Positions 23,719 to 32,036 of a stretch of DNA of 42,628 nucleotides are shown piece after piece (the stretch's first letter is position 1; each line of letters begins with the position of its first letter). The stretch comes from an uncultured Cocleimonas sp. GTDB taxonomy: Bacteria; Pseudomonadota; Gammaproteobacteria; Thiotrichales; Thiotrichaceae. The stretch spans positions 1 through 42,628 of the forward strand of contig NZ_CANLZW010000041.1 in NCBI RefSeq assembly GCF_947495625.1, given 5' to 3'. Both the position numbers and the translations under genes were made by a program. The notes beneath the pieces are model-generated. The model was given only the letters and a program-made list of their open reading frames with translations. It was not told the origin of the DNA and did not search any database.

Positions 23719-26386
23719 CCAACTTGCCAAATGTTTGTGGGTTTTTCCATGCCTGATCATTTGTCGCATGCCATGCTAGCTTGCCATCACGTCCACTGCC
23801 GCTGTCATCATCATTGATTTGAACATCAATGCCAATATTTCTTCCAGCTACTGGGCGTACTCCCAATGTAGTCCAGGGTATAGACGTTTCCAGGGTGTAA
23901 CCTTTGTCTGTTCTGGTCATGGTTTGCTTGATACCTAGCATTCTTTTTCTAGGCGAGCTTTTGCTAAGGTTGACGTTTCTGTCTTTCCAGCGGTAGATAA
24001 AGTGGAAATCATTTTTACCGTCAAATTTATTATTGCGGCTTCCATCAGCATCAACGAAAATTTCTATTGAATCATCTCCCCAGGGAGCTGCTGAATCACG
24101 CATAAATTTATCATCGAGTGCATCGACGCGAACATGTAGATATTTATTATCCCAATGTGTTTGCCATACGCCGGAGAGGTCACTGCCTCCATTTATCTGG
24201 CCATCCACTATATTTCTTAAATGCAGGGCAGCTTTGTTGCTCCAGAAGCGTCCACGACCTTTAACTCGATGAACAACCGCATCATGATCATTTGAAGCAG
24301 TTACAGGTTTTGAAACTGGCTTTGGTGTTTTTGCTGGAGCTTTGTTCTGAGCATTGCCTGATGAAGCTGTTGCCGATTCCCAAATTGGCTTAGCTGCAGC
24401 TTTAGCTACTGTTGTTGCAACCACAGCTTTTGTTGCAGGGTTATTAATTGCCACAGCAGTTTTAGCGGCAGTAGTCGCAGTTTTGACTGCCGCTTTAGCA
24501 ACTACTGGTGTTTTTGCTATAACTTTAGGCGTAGTGACTTTTGCCACTGTTTTAGGTTTAGTAGAAGGTTTAGCTTGTGCCTTTGCTTTAGCTATCATAG
24601 CTGGATTAGCAAGCGTTTTACCCGGAACGTTTTTCTTTTTCTTTGAAGGAACTAATGCATACACATCGCCAACAGGATTGTTTGCAGGTTTATCTAATCT
24701 TGCGATAGTAGGGCTGCTACAACCTCTCCACCAACAAGGGTTCTTGCGAGCGTATTGCAATAACGCACGATGTTTAGGTGCTTTGTTGATAGGCTGTGTA
24801 ATGTATTCTTTCGTTCCCCAGCTACCAAACCACTGATAAGTTCTAGGTGCAGAGAAGTTGACGAATAACTTGCCACCGTTGTCTCTCCAGCCACGCATAA
24901 ATACGCTGTATGCCTTTGCCATACGCCAATCTTTATTGGCTTGTATCATCAGTTTGGTAGGGTGAGACGTTACGTTACGACTTTTCCAGTCCACAAGGTG
25001 TTGTCCGCCTTCGTAGGCTATTAGATCAACACCAAATTTTTTGGCTGTTTCTGCATTCTTATGAATGTAACCCAGTACTTTTGGAATCGAGTATTTCTCT
25101 TTTGGGTCATACATCAATTGAAATAATTGGCTAACAGAACGTGCTTTTTGAGCGCTTTTTTTGCTAGGAAAGAAATAGGGCGCAATCGCAACCGCGTCAG
25201 TCTTTTTGTAAGCATTTCTGTAAGATAAAAGCATTTCAGATAATCGTGTCCAGCCAGTCCAACTGCCCATTACTCGAACGATTCTATCTGTGCCACCGAA
25301 AGTCTGCTCCCACATATCAAAGATCTGTACTGAGCGAAGTGAAAAGTATTTGTAACCTGCTTTGTCTCTGTCTTCATCCAGTTGCATACGCTCACCCATA
25401 TCTTTTACGTAATGGGCTTGAGTGAAAATTGAGTTCCATGCTTCGTTGGTGTATTCAACATAAGCCTTCAATCCGGGCTTTAAGTTGTCTTTTACATACT
25501 TTGCGTATTGTCTAACAAAATTATTATCTGCTTTGTGCGGTAAGGTAAACCACGGGTCGGCATTTAAGCGGTTGGCTAATGCAACCATAATCTCAAGAGG
25601 AGCTCCACGCACGCCTTGTTTACCAGCCCAAGTGGCATCTTTTAATTTAGGACGTTCATCCCAAGAACTAATAGGGTTACGTGTAATTCCAGACATATTC
25701 ATGAAACGAACGACTTTGAAGTCCTTCATATAATCTAGGTATGCAGGATTAAAAATTAAACCTTCATGGTAATTTTCAAAAGCTAAATAACGAGAGCCTT
25801 TACAATAGCGCTTATCTTTTACACGTTTGAACGGATTGTTCGAGCATACGCCACCTGGCATGATTACACGGATATTACGTAGATAGTTTTTTGCATTACT
25901 ATTTTTGATGATTAATTTAACGCGGAATTCATTATCTTTTCCGGCGTGTATTGAAATGATATCTTTTCCAGGTTCGCGGCTGACCAGTTTTGCATCATCG
26001 CTATATGTAAGAATACCTTCGCCATCATAAAGGACGGTGTAATTACCTTCAGGTACTGTTTCTTTAGGAAGTTTATAAAGGAAGCGAGTACCTGCTTGTC
26101 CGCCATTAAGATTTTTAGGCCAACCGTGCTCATCATATTCAACCTTGCCTTTAGTTAGCCAGGGGCGCGCTTCTTCAAATGGAATGGAGGTTTTAAAAAC
26201 GTCAATGAAAGGAATGCTGGCATCATCATCCATGACCTCGTTACTGTTCACTCCTATCGGGGAACGCGTATTAGGTCCGGCATAGCTATAGTGCGTGAAA
26301 AAGATGCACTGTAAAATAAATAATAGCCCGATAACTCCTGTTTTTGGCAGTGAATTTGGCTTTAGCTTCTTTGGTAAGTCATTCAT
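23705..26386 (-). CDS. Large secreted glycoside-hydrolase-like protein with CBM9-like C-terminus, paralogue 2
   Basis: This 893-aa protein has a signal peptide (about residues 1-36, ending SYAG), a beta-rich domain, a TIM-barrel-like region with E315 (EYTNEAWN) and E459 (DLIAYEGGQHLVDWK) as likely catalytic pair, and a C-terminal CBM9-like domain (about 700-893: WQTHWDNKYLHVRVDALDD, DSIEIFVDADG, IPWTTLGV). Between them lies an Ala/Lys/Thr/Pro-rich linker (about 610-690), histone-H1-like in composition, which is absent from the other copy. Its DNA is correspondingly repetitive. The two genes are 52 bp apart and probably co-transcribed, this one first. The family is close to clan GH-A but I cannot assign a number. 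Confidence 0.65.
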   Translation of the reverse strand: MNDLPKKLKPNSLPKTGVIGLLFILQCIFFTHYSYAGPNTRSPIGVNSNEVMDDDASIPFIDVFKTSIPFEEARPWLTKGKVEYDEHGWPKNLNGGQAGTRFLYKLPKETVPEGNYTVLYDGEGILTYSDDAKLVSREPGKDIISIHAGKDNEFRVKLIIKNSNAKNYLRNIRVIMPGGVCSNNPFKRVKDKRYCKGSRYLAFENYHEGLIFNPAYLDYMKDFKVVRFMNMSGITRNPISSWDERPKLKDATWAGKQGVRGAPLEIMVALANRLNADPWFTLPHKADNNFVRQYAKYVKDNLKPGLKAYVEYTNEAWNSIFTQAHYVKDMGERMQLDEDRDKAGYKYFSLRSVQIFDMWEQTFGGTDRIVRVMGSWTGWTRLSEMLLSYRNAYKKTDAVAIAPYFFPSKKSAQKARSVSQLFQLMYDPKEKYSIPKVLGYIHKNAETAKKFGVDLIAYEGGQHLVDWKSRNVTSHPTKLMIQANKDWRMAKAYSVFMRGWRDNGGKLFVNFSAPRTYQWFGSWGTKEYITQPINKAPKHRALLQYARKNPCWWRGCSSPTIARLDKPANNPVGDVYALVPSKKKKNVPGKTLANPAMIAKAKAQAKPSTKPKTVAKVTTPKVIAKTPVVAKAAVKTATTAAKTAVAINNPATKAVVATTVAKAAAKPIWESATASSGNAQNKAPAKTPKPVSKPVTASNDHDAVVHRVKGRGRFWSNKAALHLRNIVDGQINGGSDLSGVWQTHWDNKYLHVRVDALDDKFMRDSAAPWGDDSIEIFVDADGSRNNKFDGKNDFHFIYRWKDRNVNLSKSSPRKRMLGIKQTMTRTDKGYTLETSIPWTTLGVRPVAGRNIGIDVQINDDDSGSGRDGKLAWHATNDQAWKNPQTFGKLVLGI

Positions 26387-26653
26387 TATTATTGTTTTAG
26401 CAATCCATGTTAATTAGCAAACTATGCATCATTATCGGTTTATTCACCTGAATCCCCTCAGTGAATAATAATGATCAGTATTCTAGCAGTAAGTTCTCAT
26501 GCCCAATAGACAGATTTCTGAGATTACAATTTTTATAGTTCTCAAGAGTACATGGCTTTGGCTTAATACACGCTGACTAAAGGTGTAATTAGCAGATGAA
26601 TAACTATAGAAAGTTAAACCATAAAATAGACTAAAAAAATCAGCATAATATGC
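26387..26653. other. Intergenic region upstream of the GH-like operon
   Basis: The stretch between the GH-like gene start and the tRNA-Ala promoter holds no coding sequence I can support. It contains one inverted repeat (26440-26468) and must hold the GH-like operon promoter. Confidence 0.5.
26440..26468. promoter_or_regulatory. Inverted repeat upstream of the GH-like operon
   Basis: TTATTCAC and GTGAATAA are perfect 8-bp arms. TGA and TCA inside them extend the pairing past one unpaired C. It lies about 55-80 bp before the start codon at 26386, a suitable operator position. It shares TATTCAC with the repeat upstream of aceA. Confidence 0.5.
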
Positions 26654-26682
26654 TTGACAGCTTTTAAGATTTGCCTCACAAT
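26654..26682 (+). promoter_or_regulatory. Probable sigma-70 promoter of tRNA-Ala
   Basis: A perfect TTGACA -35 box (26654-26659) is followed after 17 bp by CACAAT (26677-26682) as -10. A GC-rich stretch, TCGCGCTC, follows before the tRNA, like the discriminator of stringently controlled stable-RNA promoters. Confidence 0.65.
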
Positions 26683-26700
26683 TCGCGCTCTTTTGGCAGT

Positions 26701-26776
26701 GGGGCTATAGCTCAGCTGGGAGAGCGCTGCAATGGCATTGCAGAGGTCGGCGGTTCGATCCCGCCTAGCTCCACCA
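26701..26776 (+). tRNA. tRNA-Ala (anticodon GGC)
   Basis: A complete 76-nt cloverleaf: acceptor GGGGCTA with TAGCTCC, D-arm with AGCTGGGAGAGC, anticodon stem CTGCA/TGCAG with loop ATGGCAT (anticodon GGC), T-arm GGCGG TTCGATC CCGCC, and encoded CCA. It reads GCC and GCU alanine codons. Confidence 0.96.
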
Positions 26777-26859
26777 TTATATTATGTATAATGGTCGCTC
26801 ATAAGAGTAGTAGTTTCGATGTATAGTAAGAGTCGATTGAGATGAGAGAAACTTAGATC

Positions 26860-27132
26860 ATGAAAACACTTGCACGCATTGGCCAAATATTATTTATCAT
26901 CGGTTTAGTTTTAACCGTCGTCGGACTCATAGTAGGTTTTACCTTTATGTTTCAGGGGAATGATAAATGGGCAATGAGATTTTTGATGGCAGTACCAACT
27001 GGTTTCGTTTTTTTATTTACTGGTCTGGCAACTTCTGTTATGTTCTCGCCCCGTGATGATTCTGATCTGAATAAGAAAAGATCATTACAGGATTTACACG
27101 AAGATGTGTTAGATCCAAATGTAAAAAAGTAG
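26860..27132 (+). CDS. Small two-helix membrane protein
   Basis: This 90-aa protein has two hydrophobic helices (about residues 8-31 and 42-63) and a charged C-terminal tail (PRDDSDLNKKRSLQDLHEDV). No family is recognised. It lies between tRNA-Ala and the tRNA-Glu pair, all plus-strand, so it may be transcribed with them. There is a weak ribosome-binding site (GAGAGAAA) upstream of the ATG. Function unknown. Confidence 0.6.
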   Translation: MKTLARIGQILFIIGLVLTVVGLIVGFTFMFQGNDKWAMRFLMAVPTGFVFLFTGLATSVMFSPRDDSDLNKKRSLQDLHEDVLDPNVKK

Positions 27133-27198
27133 CGTCCTTAATTTGATTCTGCACTTGTTAAATCAAGTAAAGATTAGATTAAGCACATTAAAGTATGT

Positions 27199-27273
27199 GT
27201 CCCCATCGTCTAGCGGTTAGGACACCGCCCTTTCACGGCGGTAACCGGGGTTCAAGTCCCCGTGGGGACGCCA
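27199..27273 (+). tRNA. tRNA-Glu (anticodon TTC), copy 1
   Basis: 75-nt cloverleaf with acceptor GTCCCCA/TGGGGAC, anticodon stem CCGCC/GGCGG with loop CTTTCAC (anticodon TTC), T-loop TTCAAGT and encoded CCA. Confidence 0.96.
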
Positions 27274-27339
27274 TTTTTTACATAGTTTTACATTGTTCTG
27301 TTATATTCTCACAGAATAAAAAAATTGAATAGATCCAAG

Positions 27340-27415
27340 GTCCCCATCGTCTAGTGGCCTAGGACACCGCCCTTTCACGGCGGTAACCGGGGTTCGAGTC
27401 CCCGTGGGGACGCCA
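27340..27415 (+). tRNA. tRNA-Glu (anticodon TTC), copy 2
   Basis: 76-nt near-copy of the tRNA-Glu 141 bp upstream. It differs in the D-loop (GTGGCCTAGG instead of GCGGTTAGG) and one T-loop base. Encoded CCA. The intervening 66 bp are unrelated filler, so the pair arose by tandem duplication. Confidence 0.96.
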
Positions 27416-27432
27416 TTCAAGGCTTTATACAT

Positions 27433-27454
27433 TAACTGTCAAATCTGGCAGTTA
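27433..27454 (+). terminator. Hairpin after the tRNA-Glu pair
   Basis: TAACTGTCA and TGGCAGTTA form a 9-bp stem (one G-T pair) with loop AATC, 18 bp after the second tRNA-Glu, followed by AT-rich TCAATTATTT. Together with the C-run element just beyond it probably ends the tRNA transcript. Confidence 0.55.
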
Positions 27455-27468
27455 TCAATTATTTAAAA

Positions 27469-27498
27469 CACACCCCCCTACTTATAAGCACTTTTTTA
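27469..27498 (+). terminator. C-run 3'-end element, copy 8
   Basis: On the plus strand CACCCCCCTACTTATAAGC is followed by ACTTTTTT, 54 bp after tRNA-Glu copy 2 and in the same orientation. CTTATAAG is self-complementary and the T6 run follows. Its first 19 bases match the intragenic copy at 12012-12043. Confidence 0.65.
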
Positions 27499-27705
27499 TT
27501 AAAGATTTTGATAAATAGCGTGTGTGCGTTTGTGTTCTTGTATCTCAAGTGGATTTAGACTTTATGTATCTAGTGCTTATTAAGTGATACGAATCGTGCG
27601 CAATTGTTTTTAAAGTTAATTATGCGCTTTAAGTTATCTTATGAATGAGCTAATCAGGAAGAGATTATTAAATATATGTTGCTAATGGATATGCTGACTA
27701 GCTCA

Positions 27706-29118
27706 TTACATAGGTAGATGTAATCTTACTCTCGCACCTACATAGGGTGAAATGAGTAATTCTATTTTACCGCCGATAGCTTCTACTATTTCAGTGCTTA
27801 CAGCTAAACCGATGCCTTGGCCTTCTGATTGGCTATCTGCACGAATACCACGCTGTAATAATTCAGAAGGGTTTTTATCAGGGAAACCGAGTCCGTCATC
27901 ATCAATATCAATAATCAACGTGTCGCCGTTTTGTGTGCCGGTTATTTCTACAATCTTTTCACAGAAACGGCAGGCGTTGTTTGCGAGATTGCCAAAGACT
28001 TCCATCATATCGTCTTCTTCCATACGGCATTTAGAGACATCGTCAACATTAATCACAAACTCAAAAGGTTTGTCTCGATATACTTTAATCAAAGAGTCTT
28101 TTAAACGGTACAGAACCGGTCTTACTGCCTGTTGTTTAATGATTGTACCACCATGCTCATTAACGACGGCGCGTCTTAGCTGATAGGCGATAATATCATC
28201 CATACGCTCAACTTGAGTTCGTATTATATCGTTATGGCTTTTCTCTGCAGAGCTCTGGAGTACAGATAAAGGTGTTTTAAGACTGTGAGCAAGATCATCG
28301 AGTGCATCGCGATATCGTTGTTTTTGACCTTTTTCTGCATTTATAAGGGCGTTAACCGCACTTTTTACTGCTGATAGTTCCGTAGGATATTCTTTGCTGA
28401 TAAGTTGTTGTTCGCCAGACTCAATCTTATTGATCTCTTGTTCAAACTTTCTAATCGGTGTAATTACAAGATAACTACTGACTAGTTGCGAGATTAAAAC
28501 CAGAATAGTTGTAATGAGAAAAAGTAATAAAATATTACGGATAATCTCATCGTGACCTTTTTGTAATGTTTCGGCGGATTTGGCTAATATCAATTGATAT
28601 GCGCCGTTTGGTTTGTAATTAAACCCACGTGCGTAAACGATATAGTTTTCAGCGCCATCAAGCTTAGAGACGTTCCTGCCTTGTGTATCCTCTGGGTTAA
28701 GGATATCAACCCCTTCAACTTCTGCAGGCATATTCAACAAAAAAGTGGTGAAAACTTTTCGCTTATCTTTGGCGAAACGTCCTGCACTGATGTCATTAAA
28801 AGGGTATTGGCTATGCCAGACAATATTTCCTGTCTCAGTGTGTTGGATATAGGCAAACTTTTCCGAGCTTAATTTACTGAAATTATTTTTAGTCAGGAAG
28901 GCGAGGAAGTCGTTTTTGGAGCTGTTATCAATAACGAATTTACCGTCATTGAAATCCATAAAGCCCATTAGCTCAAGACCAGATTCACTTAATGATGATT
29001 CTTCGTCCTTGAGCATTTTATGTTGTGTTACATAATATAAAACACTGCCTAAAAGCAGAATGCCCAGGAATATAATTGCAAGGGCACTTAGGAATTGCCT
29101 ACTACGAAGAGAACTCAT
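27706..29118 (-). CDS. Sensor histidine kinase, PhoQ-like
   Basis: This 470-aa inner-membrane kinase has two transmembrane helices (about residues 8-31 and 195-218) around a periplasmic sensor domain of about 160 residues, then a HAMP-like linker, a HisKA-type H-box DDLAHSLKTPLSVL (phospho-acceptor H278) and a HATPase_c domain (N-box GNLANNACRF around N377-N381, G1 box DDDGLGFP, G2 box GQGIGLAV). The H-box form resembles PhoQ. The ligand cannot be read; the periplasmic domain is not clearly PhoQ's acidic metal-binding patch. The start codon is 23 bp after the regulator gene's stop, so the two are co-transcribed. Confidence 0.88.
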   Translation of the reverse strand: MSSLRSRQFLSALAIIFLGILLLGSVLYYVTQHKMLKDEESSLSESGLELMGFMDFNDGKFVIDNSSKNDFLAFLTKNNFSKLSSEKFAYIQHTETGNIVWHSQYPFNDISAGRFAKDKRKVFTTFLLNMPAEVEGVDILNPEDTQGRNVSKLDGAENYIVYARGFNYKPNGAYQLILAKSAETLQKGHDEIIRNILLLFLITTILVLISQLVSSYLVITPIRKFEQEINKIESGEQQLISKEYPTELSAVKSAVNALINAEKGQKQRYRDALDDLAHSLKTPLSVLQSSAEKSHNDIIRTQVERMDDIIAYQLRRAVVNEHGGTIIKQQAVRPVLYRLKDSLIKVYRDKPFEFVINVDDVSKCRMEEDDMMEVFGNLANNACRFCEKIVEITGTQNGDTLIIDIDDDGLGFPDKNPSELLQRGIRADSQSEGQGIGLAVSTEIVEAIGGKIELLISPYVGARVRLHLPM

Positions 29119-29141
29119 GTAAATCTTTCTTAGGTTTTTTG

Positions 29142-29822
29142 TTAAGTGTTACGAGTAAGTGTAAAGCGGTAGCCGCGTCCACGTAATGTTTCTATTGGAT
29201 TAATCGATCCATCAGGATCAAGTTTCATTCTTAAGCGTCGAATAAATACTTCAATCACGTTGCTGTCTCTATCAGATTCATCATCGTACATGCTTTCGGT
29301 TAAATCAGTTTTTGAAATAACTTCTCCTGCATGCATCATTAGATGTTCAATGACTTTGTATTCGTAAGCCGTTAATGAAATTTCTTCATCATGAACCAGA
29401 ACACGTTGCTCTGAAGTATTTAAACGAATAGGACCACAAGAAAACTCTGCCTGCGACCAACGACCCGTTCGGCGAAGTAGGGCGCGCATACGTGCTAATA
29501 ATTCCTCATGATGGAAAGGTTTGTCCACATAATCATCAGCGCCCGCTTCTAAACCTTCTACGCGATTTTGCCAGCGCGTACGTGCAGTAAGAATAATCAC
29601 AGGATAATCATTTCCAGCATCTCGTAATTGTTTAATAATGTCTAGACCGCTGACTTCAGGTAGACCTAAATCCACGATGGCGATATCAATTGGGTATTCT
29701 AGTGCGTAATATAAACCTTGAGAACCTTCCGCTGCTGCATCAACCACATAGCCTTCCCCTTGCAATGTATCGATGAGTTGTTCACGAATATCTGCATCAT
29801 CTTCGACAACCAGTACTCTCAT
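29142..29822 (-). CDS. OmpR/PhoP-type response regulator
   Basis: This 226-aa protein has a receiver domain with phospho-acceptor D51 (AIVDLGLP), acidic pocket EDD at residues 7-9, threonine in LTART and lysine in DKPF. The C-terminal winged helix (about 125-222; YEYKVIEHLM, NVIEVFIRRLRMKL, TLRGRGYRF) is of the OmpR/PhoB type. It is the partner of the kinase encoded just downstream. The PepSY-like gene lies 148 bp upstream on the same strand, a frequent arrangement for PhoPQ-like systems. Confidence 0.92.
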   Translation of the reverse strand: MRVLVVEDDADIREQLIDTLQGEGYVVDAAAEGSQGLYYALEYPIDIAIVDLGLPEVSGLDIIKQLRDAGNDYPVIILTARTRWQNRVEGLEAGADDYVDKPFHHEELLARMRALLRRTGRWSQAEFSCGPIRLNTSEQRVLVHDEEISLTAYEYKVIEHLMMHAGEVISKTDLTESMYDDESDRDSNVIEVFIRRLRMKLDPDGSINPIETLRGRGYRFTLTRNT

Positions 29823-29970
29823 AATAACCCCATTTGTTTCTGTATTTTATGATCTTCTGATAGTTATTCTTTTGTCTAATTATCAAGTAATTAGCAACGA
29901 AAAAAATTAACTTTGAGGGTTATTATACACAGTAAATTACTGCGCATAATTTTTTTTATGGGGTTAGCAT

Positions 29971-30297
29971 TTATTTTTCTGTTTGAGCAATAGTTTCAAC
30001 GTAACAACCCAGTTTAATCATCTGGAATTCACCTTGATCTTCTAGAAATTTTACATGGTGGCAATCTGGGTTTGTATAGCTAGATTGTTTCTTTATAGAA
30101 AGCACACGACCATTCAAAATGGTTTTGACCATAGCAATGACTTCTAGTTGAGTAATAGGCTGGGTAGGTATAGTCCTCTTTAGAGGAATACTGATAATTT
30201 CAGCCTGTGCTGAAAAAGTTGTAAGACTACTCATTCCCATTATAAAAATGAAAAGTAATGATTTTATAAGAGGATGCTTACGCAACGTTATCCTCAT
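29971..30297 (-). CDS. Small secreted PepSY-like protein
   Basis: This 108-aa protein has a signal peptide (about residues 1-32, ending SAQA) and one short domain with the PepSY pattern: ITQLEVIAMVKTILNGRVLSIKK followed by a strand ending in KLGCYVE. Two cysteines (in NPDCHH and LGCYV) may form a disulfide. Small PepSY proteins often stand next to PhoPQ-like genes and are thought to inhibit or tune them from the periplasm. That role is inference. The domain is degenerate, so confidence in the family is moderate. Confidence 0.6.
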   Translation of the reverse strand: MRITLRKHPLIKSLLFIFIMGMSSLTTFSAQAEIISIPLKRTIPTQPITQLEVIAMVKTILNGRVLSIKKQSSYTNPDCHHVKFLEDQGEFQMIKLGCYVETIAQTEK

Positions 30298-30407
30298 AAT
30301 GACCCCGAGATTTAATTATTTATTGGTATAGAGTCTATATATCATTTGATCAATTAACCAAAGCTGAACAGAAGTTCAGTTAATTAATAAGCTTGTACTA
30401 AAATAAC

Positions 30408-31043
30408 TTATAAATCAGGTTGATAGCGATAGTGACCAGTAATTTTCATGGTAAACAAGACGTCATCGAGTTTGGGGCCTTTGCCAATATTGTGAACAAT
30501 TAATGGCCTTTTTCTATCTTTACTGACTTTATTCGTGACGATGCCAATATGTGGCATTCCGGGCATGATGTCCCAGGTGACTAAATCGCCGGGTAAATAG
30601 TCGTTAGCTCTGTTTGTTATGGGTAGTGCTGAACCATTTCTGGCAAAGAAAACGCGTAAATTAAGGACTCTGCGGTGATCAATATTAGGGTCAGCTTGTA
30701 CTAGATTCCATTTTGGTAAATTAGGGTATTGTGAAAAGCTTTGCTTCATATCATGGAAAACACGTTCTTGAAGGTCGATTCCTAGCTTTCTATAGGATCT
30801 GACGACTACATCGGTACAGACACCTATATTCTGAGGAACATCGCCCCAGGGAAAGGGTATTGCCACATAACGACCATCATATCTAACTCTATACTTGAGT
30901 CTCTCAAGTGCTGCATCAACTAAATCCAAAGAAAACGCAAAACGTTTAATGTCAGGTTCTGATGATCTTCCTTGAGAAAATACATTACTGGTTATAAGGA
31001 TATAACAGGTCGTTATTGCTAAAAATTTTGCCCCAAATTTCAT
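30408..31043 (-). CDS. DUF1287 domain protein, exported
   Basis: This 211-aa protein has a signal peptide (about residues 1-23) and the conserved DUF1287 core: GDVPQNIGVCTDVVVRSYRKLGIDLQ (C76), VFHDMK, GDLVTWDI and the HIGIV histidine. The Cys, His and GDLV pattern resembles NlpC/P60-like peptidases in order, so a cell-wall or amide hydrolase activity is plausible but unproven. It lies upstream of the PepSY gene on the same strand, about 110 bp away, and divergent to the FNR-like gene. Confidence 0.75.
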   Translation of the reverse strand: MKFGAKFLAITTCYILITSNVFSQGRSSEPDIKRFAFSLDLVDAALERLKYRVRYDGRYVAIPFPWGDVPQNIGVCTDVVVRSYRKLGIDLQERVFHDMKQSFSQYPNLPKWNLVQADPNIDHRRVLNLRVFFARNGSALPITNRANDYLPGDLVTWDIMPGMPHIGIVTNKVSKDRKRPLIVHNIGKGPKLDDVLFTMKITGHYRYQPDL

Positions 31044-31222
31044 TAGATTAGCCTTTATTAGTATATTGTCTGGATGTTTTTCAAATGAGCCCCATCATTT
31101 GAAGATAGTAATAATATATCGGAATTAGTTTTTTTTCAGTAAAATGACACCAATAAAGAATAATTATCCCTTTAGGTAGTAAATACAGACTCATCTAAGG
31201 GAATTAAAAAAGGTAACAACTA

Positions 31223-31978
31223 GTGCCACATGTTAAGTGCAAAGGACATTGTTATACGTGTCCTGTTCGTCATCAAAGTATTTTTTCTGAATTGCCAGAA
31301 GATACGCTGGAAGAGACGATTAAAGATTTTCACACCTCCGTTTTAACCTATGAATCCGGTGAAACGTTGTTTCGTCAATACGATGATAGTTCAGAGAGTG
31401 CTTTTACTCTCAGAAAAGGATTAATCAAAGTAACTAAAAGTTTACCCGATGGACGTACACAGATAGTACGTATCCTGGTCGCAGGTGACCTGTTTGGGTT
31501 TGATGGCTTTGCCAATGAAAGTTATAATAACACCGCAATAGCATTAACTGACTGTGAAGTTTGCCGACTACCAATGGCTGAATTAGCTGTTTTACGAAAG
31601 TCTATGCCCGGGATTGATCAATCCATGGTGGCTCGATTGATAAAGAATGTACGCCAATCAGAAGATATGTTACTAGAACTTGGTGCTAAAAAGGCGTCGG
31701 AGAAACTAGCCAGTTTTATTTTGCGTTTGAGTTTATCTGATCAAAATTTATCCTTTAGTGTCGATTCTTTACAAGGAAAGCCGGGTTCAGAATGGGCTAA
31801 ACTACACTTATCTCGAAGTGAAATTGGTTCTCTGTTAGGATTAACCATCGAAACTGTCAGTAGATTCTTTTCTGACTGGAAACGTAAAGGTTTCATTCAG
31901 GAGGAAAAGGGTAGTATTCAAATACTAGATGCAGAAGGATTAAAAGATGCTGCGTGCACTCAGGGAGCCTGTAATTAA
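31223..31978 (+). CDS. FNR-like Crp/Fnr family regulator
   Basis: This 251-aa protein has a GTG start at 31223 with AAAGGT 8 bases upstream. It has an N-terminal cysteine cluster (C6, C10, C13), a further C111 and C114 in LTDCEVCRL, a Crp-type beta roll, and a helix-turn-helix with LTIETVSRFF. Residues E210, S213 and R214 match the FNR triad that reads TTGAT half-sites. E. coli FNR uses C20, C23, C29 and C122 to bind an oxygen-labile [4Fe-4S] cluster. The spacing here is different (3 and 2 residues between the first three), and the C-terminus adds two more cysteines (AACTQGACN). Oxygen sensing is therefore likely but not certain. It lies 58 bp upstream of bpt on the same strand. Confidence 0.82.
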   Translation: MPHVKCKGHCYTCPVRHQSIFSELPEDTLEETIKDFHTSVLTYESGETLFRQYDDSSESAFTLRKGLIKVTKSLPDGRTQIVRILVAGDLFGFDGFANESYNNTAIALTDCEVCRLPMAELAVLRKSMPGIDQSMVARLIKNVRQSEDMLLELGAKKASEKLASFILRLSLSDQNLSFSVDSLQGKPGSEWAKLHLSRSEIGSLLGLTIETVSRFFSDWKRKGFIQEEKGSIQILDAEGLKDAACTQGACN

Positions 31979-32036
31979 AAGTTTCCTGGATGTTTATTAA
32001 AAAACTTCTGAAAATTGTGACTTCAAATCTTTAGCT

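Noticed and set aside
24354-24836. Open frame of about 160 codons on the plus strand inside the large GH-like gene
   Set aside because: It is a hydrophobic antisense reading of the Ala/Lys/Thr linker, without a ribosome-binding site, and overlaps a well-supported gene.
30348-30362. TTGATCAA as an FNR box upstream of the PepSY gene
   Set aside because: The two half-sites lack the 4-bp spacer of an FNR site, and such short AT-rich palindromes are expected by chance.
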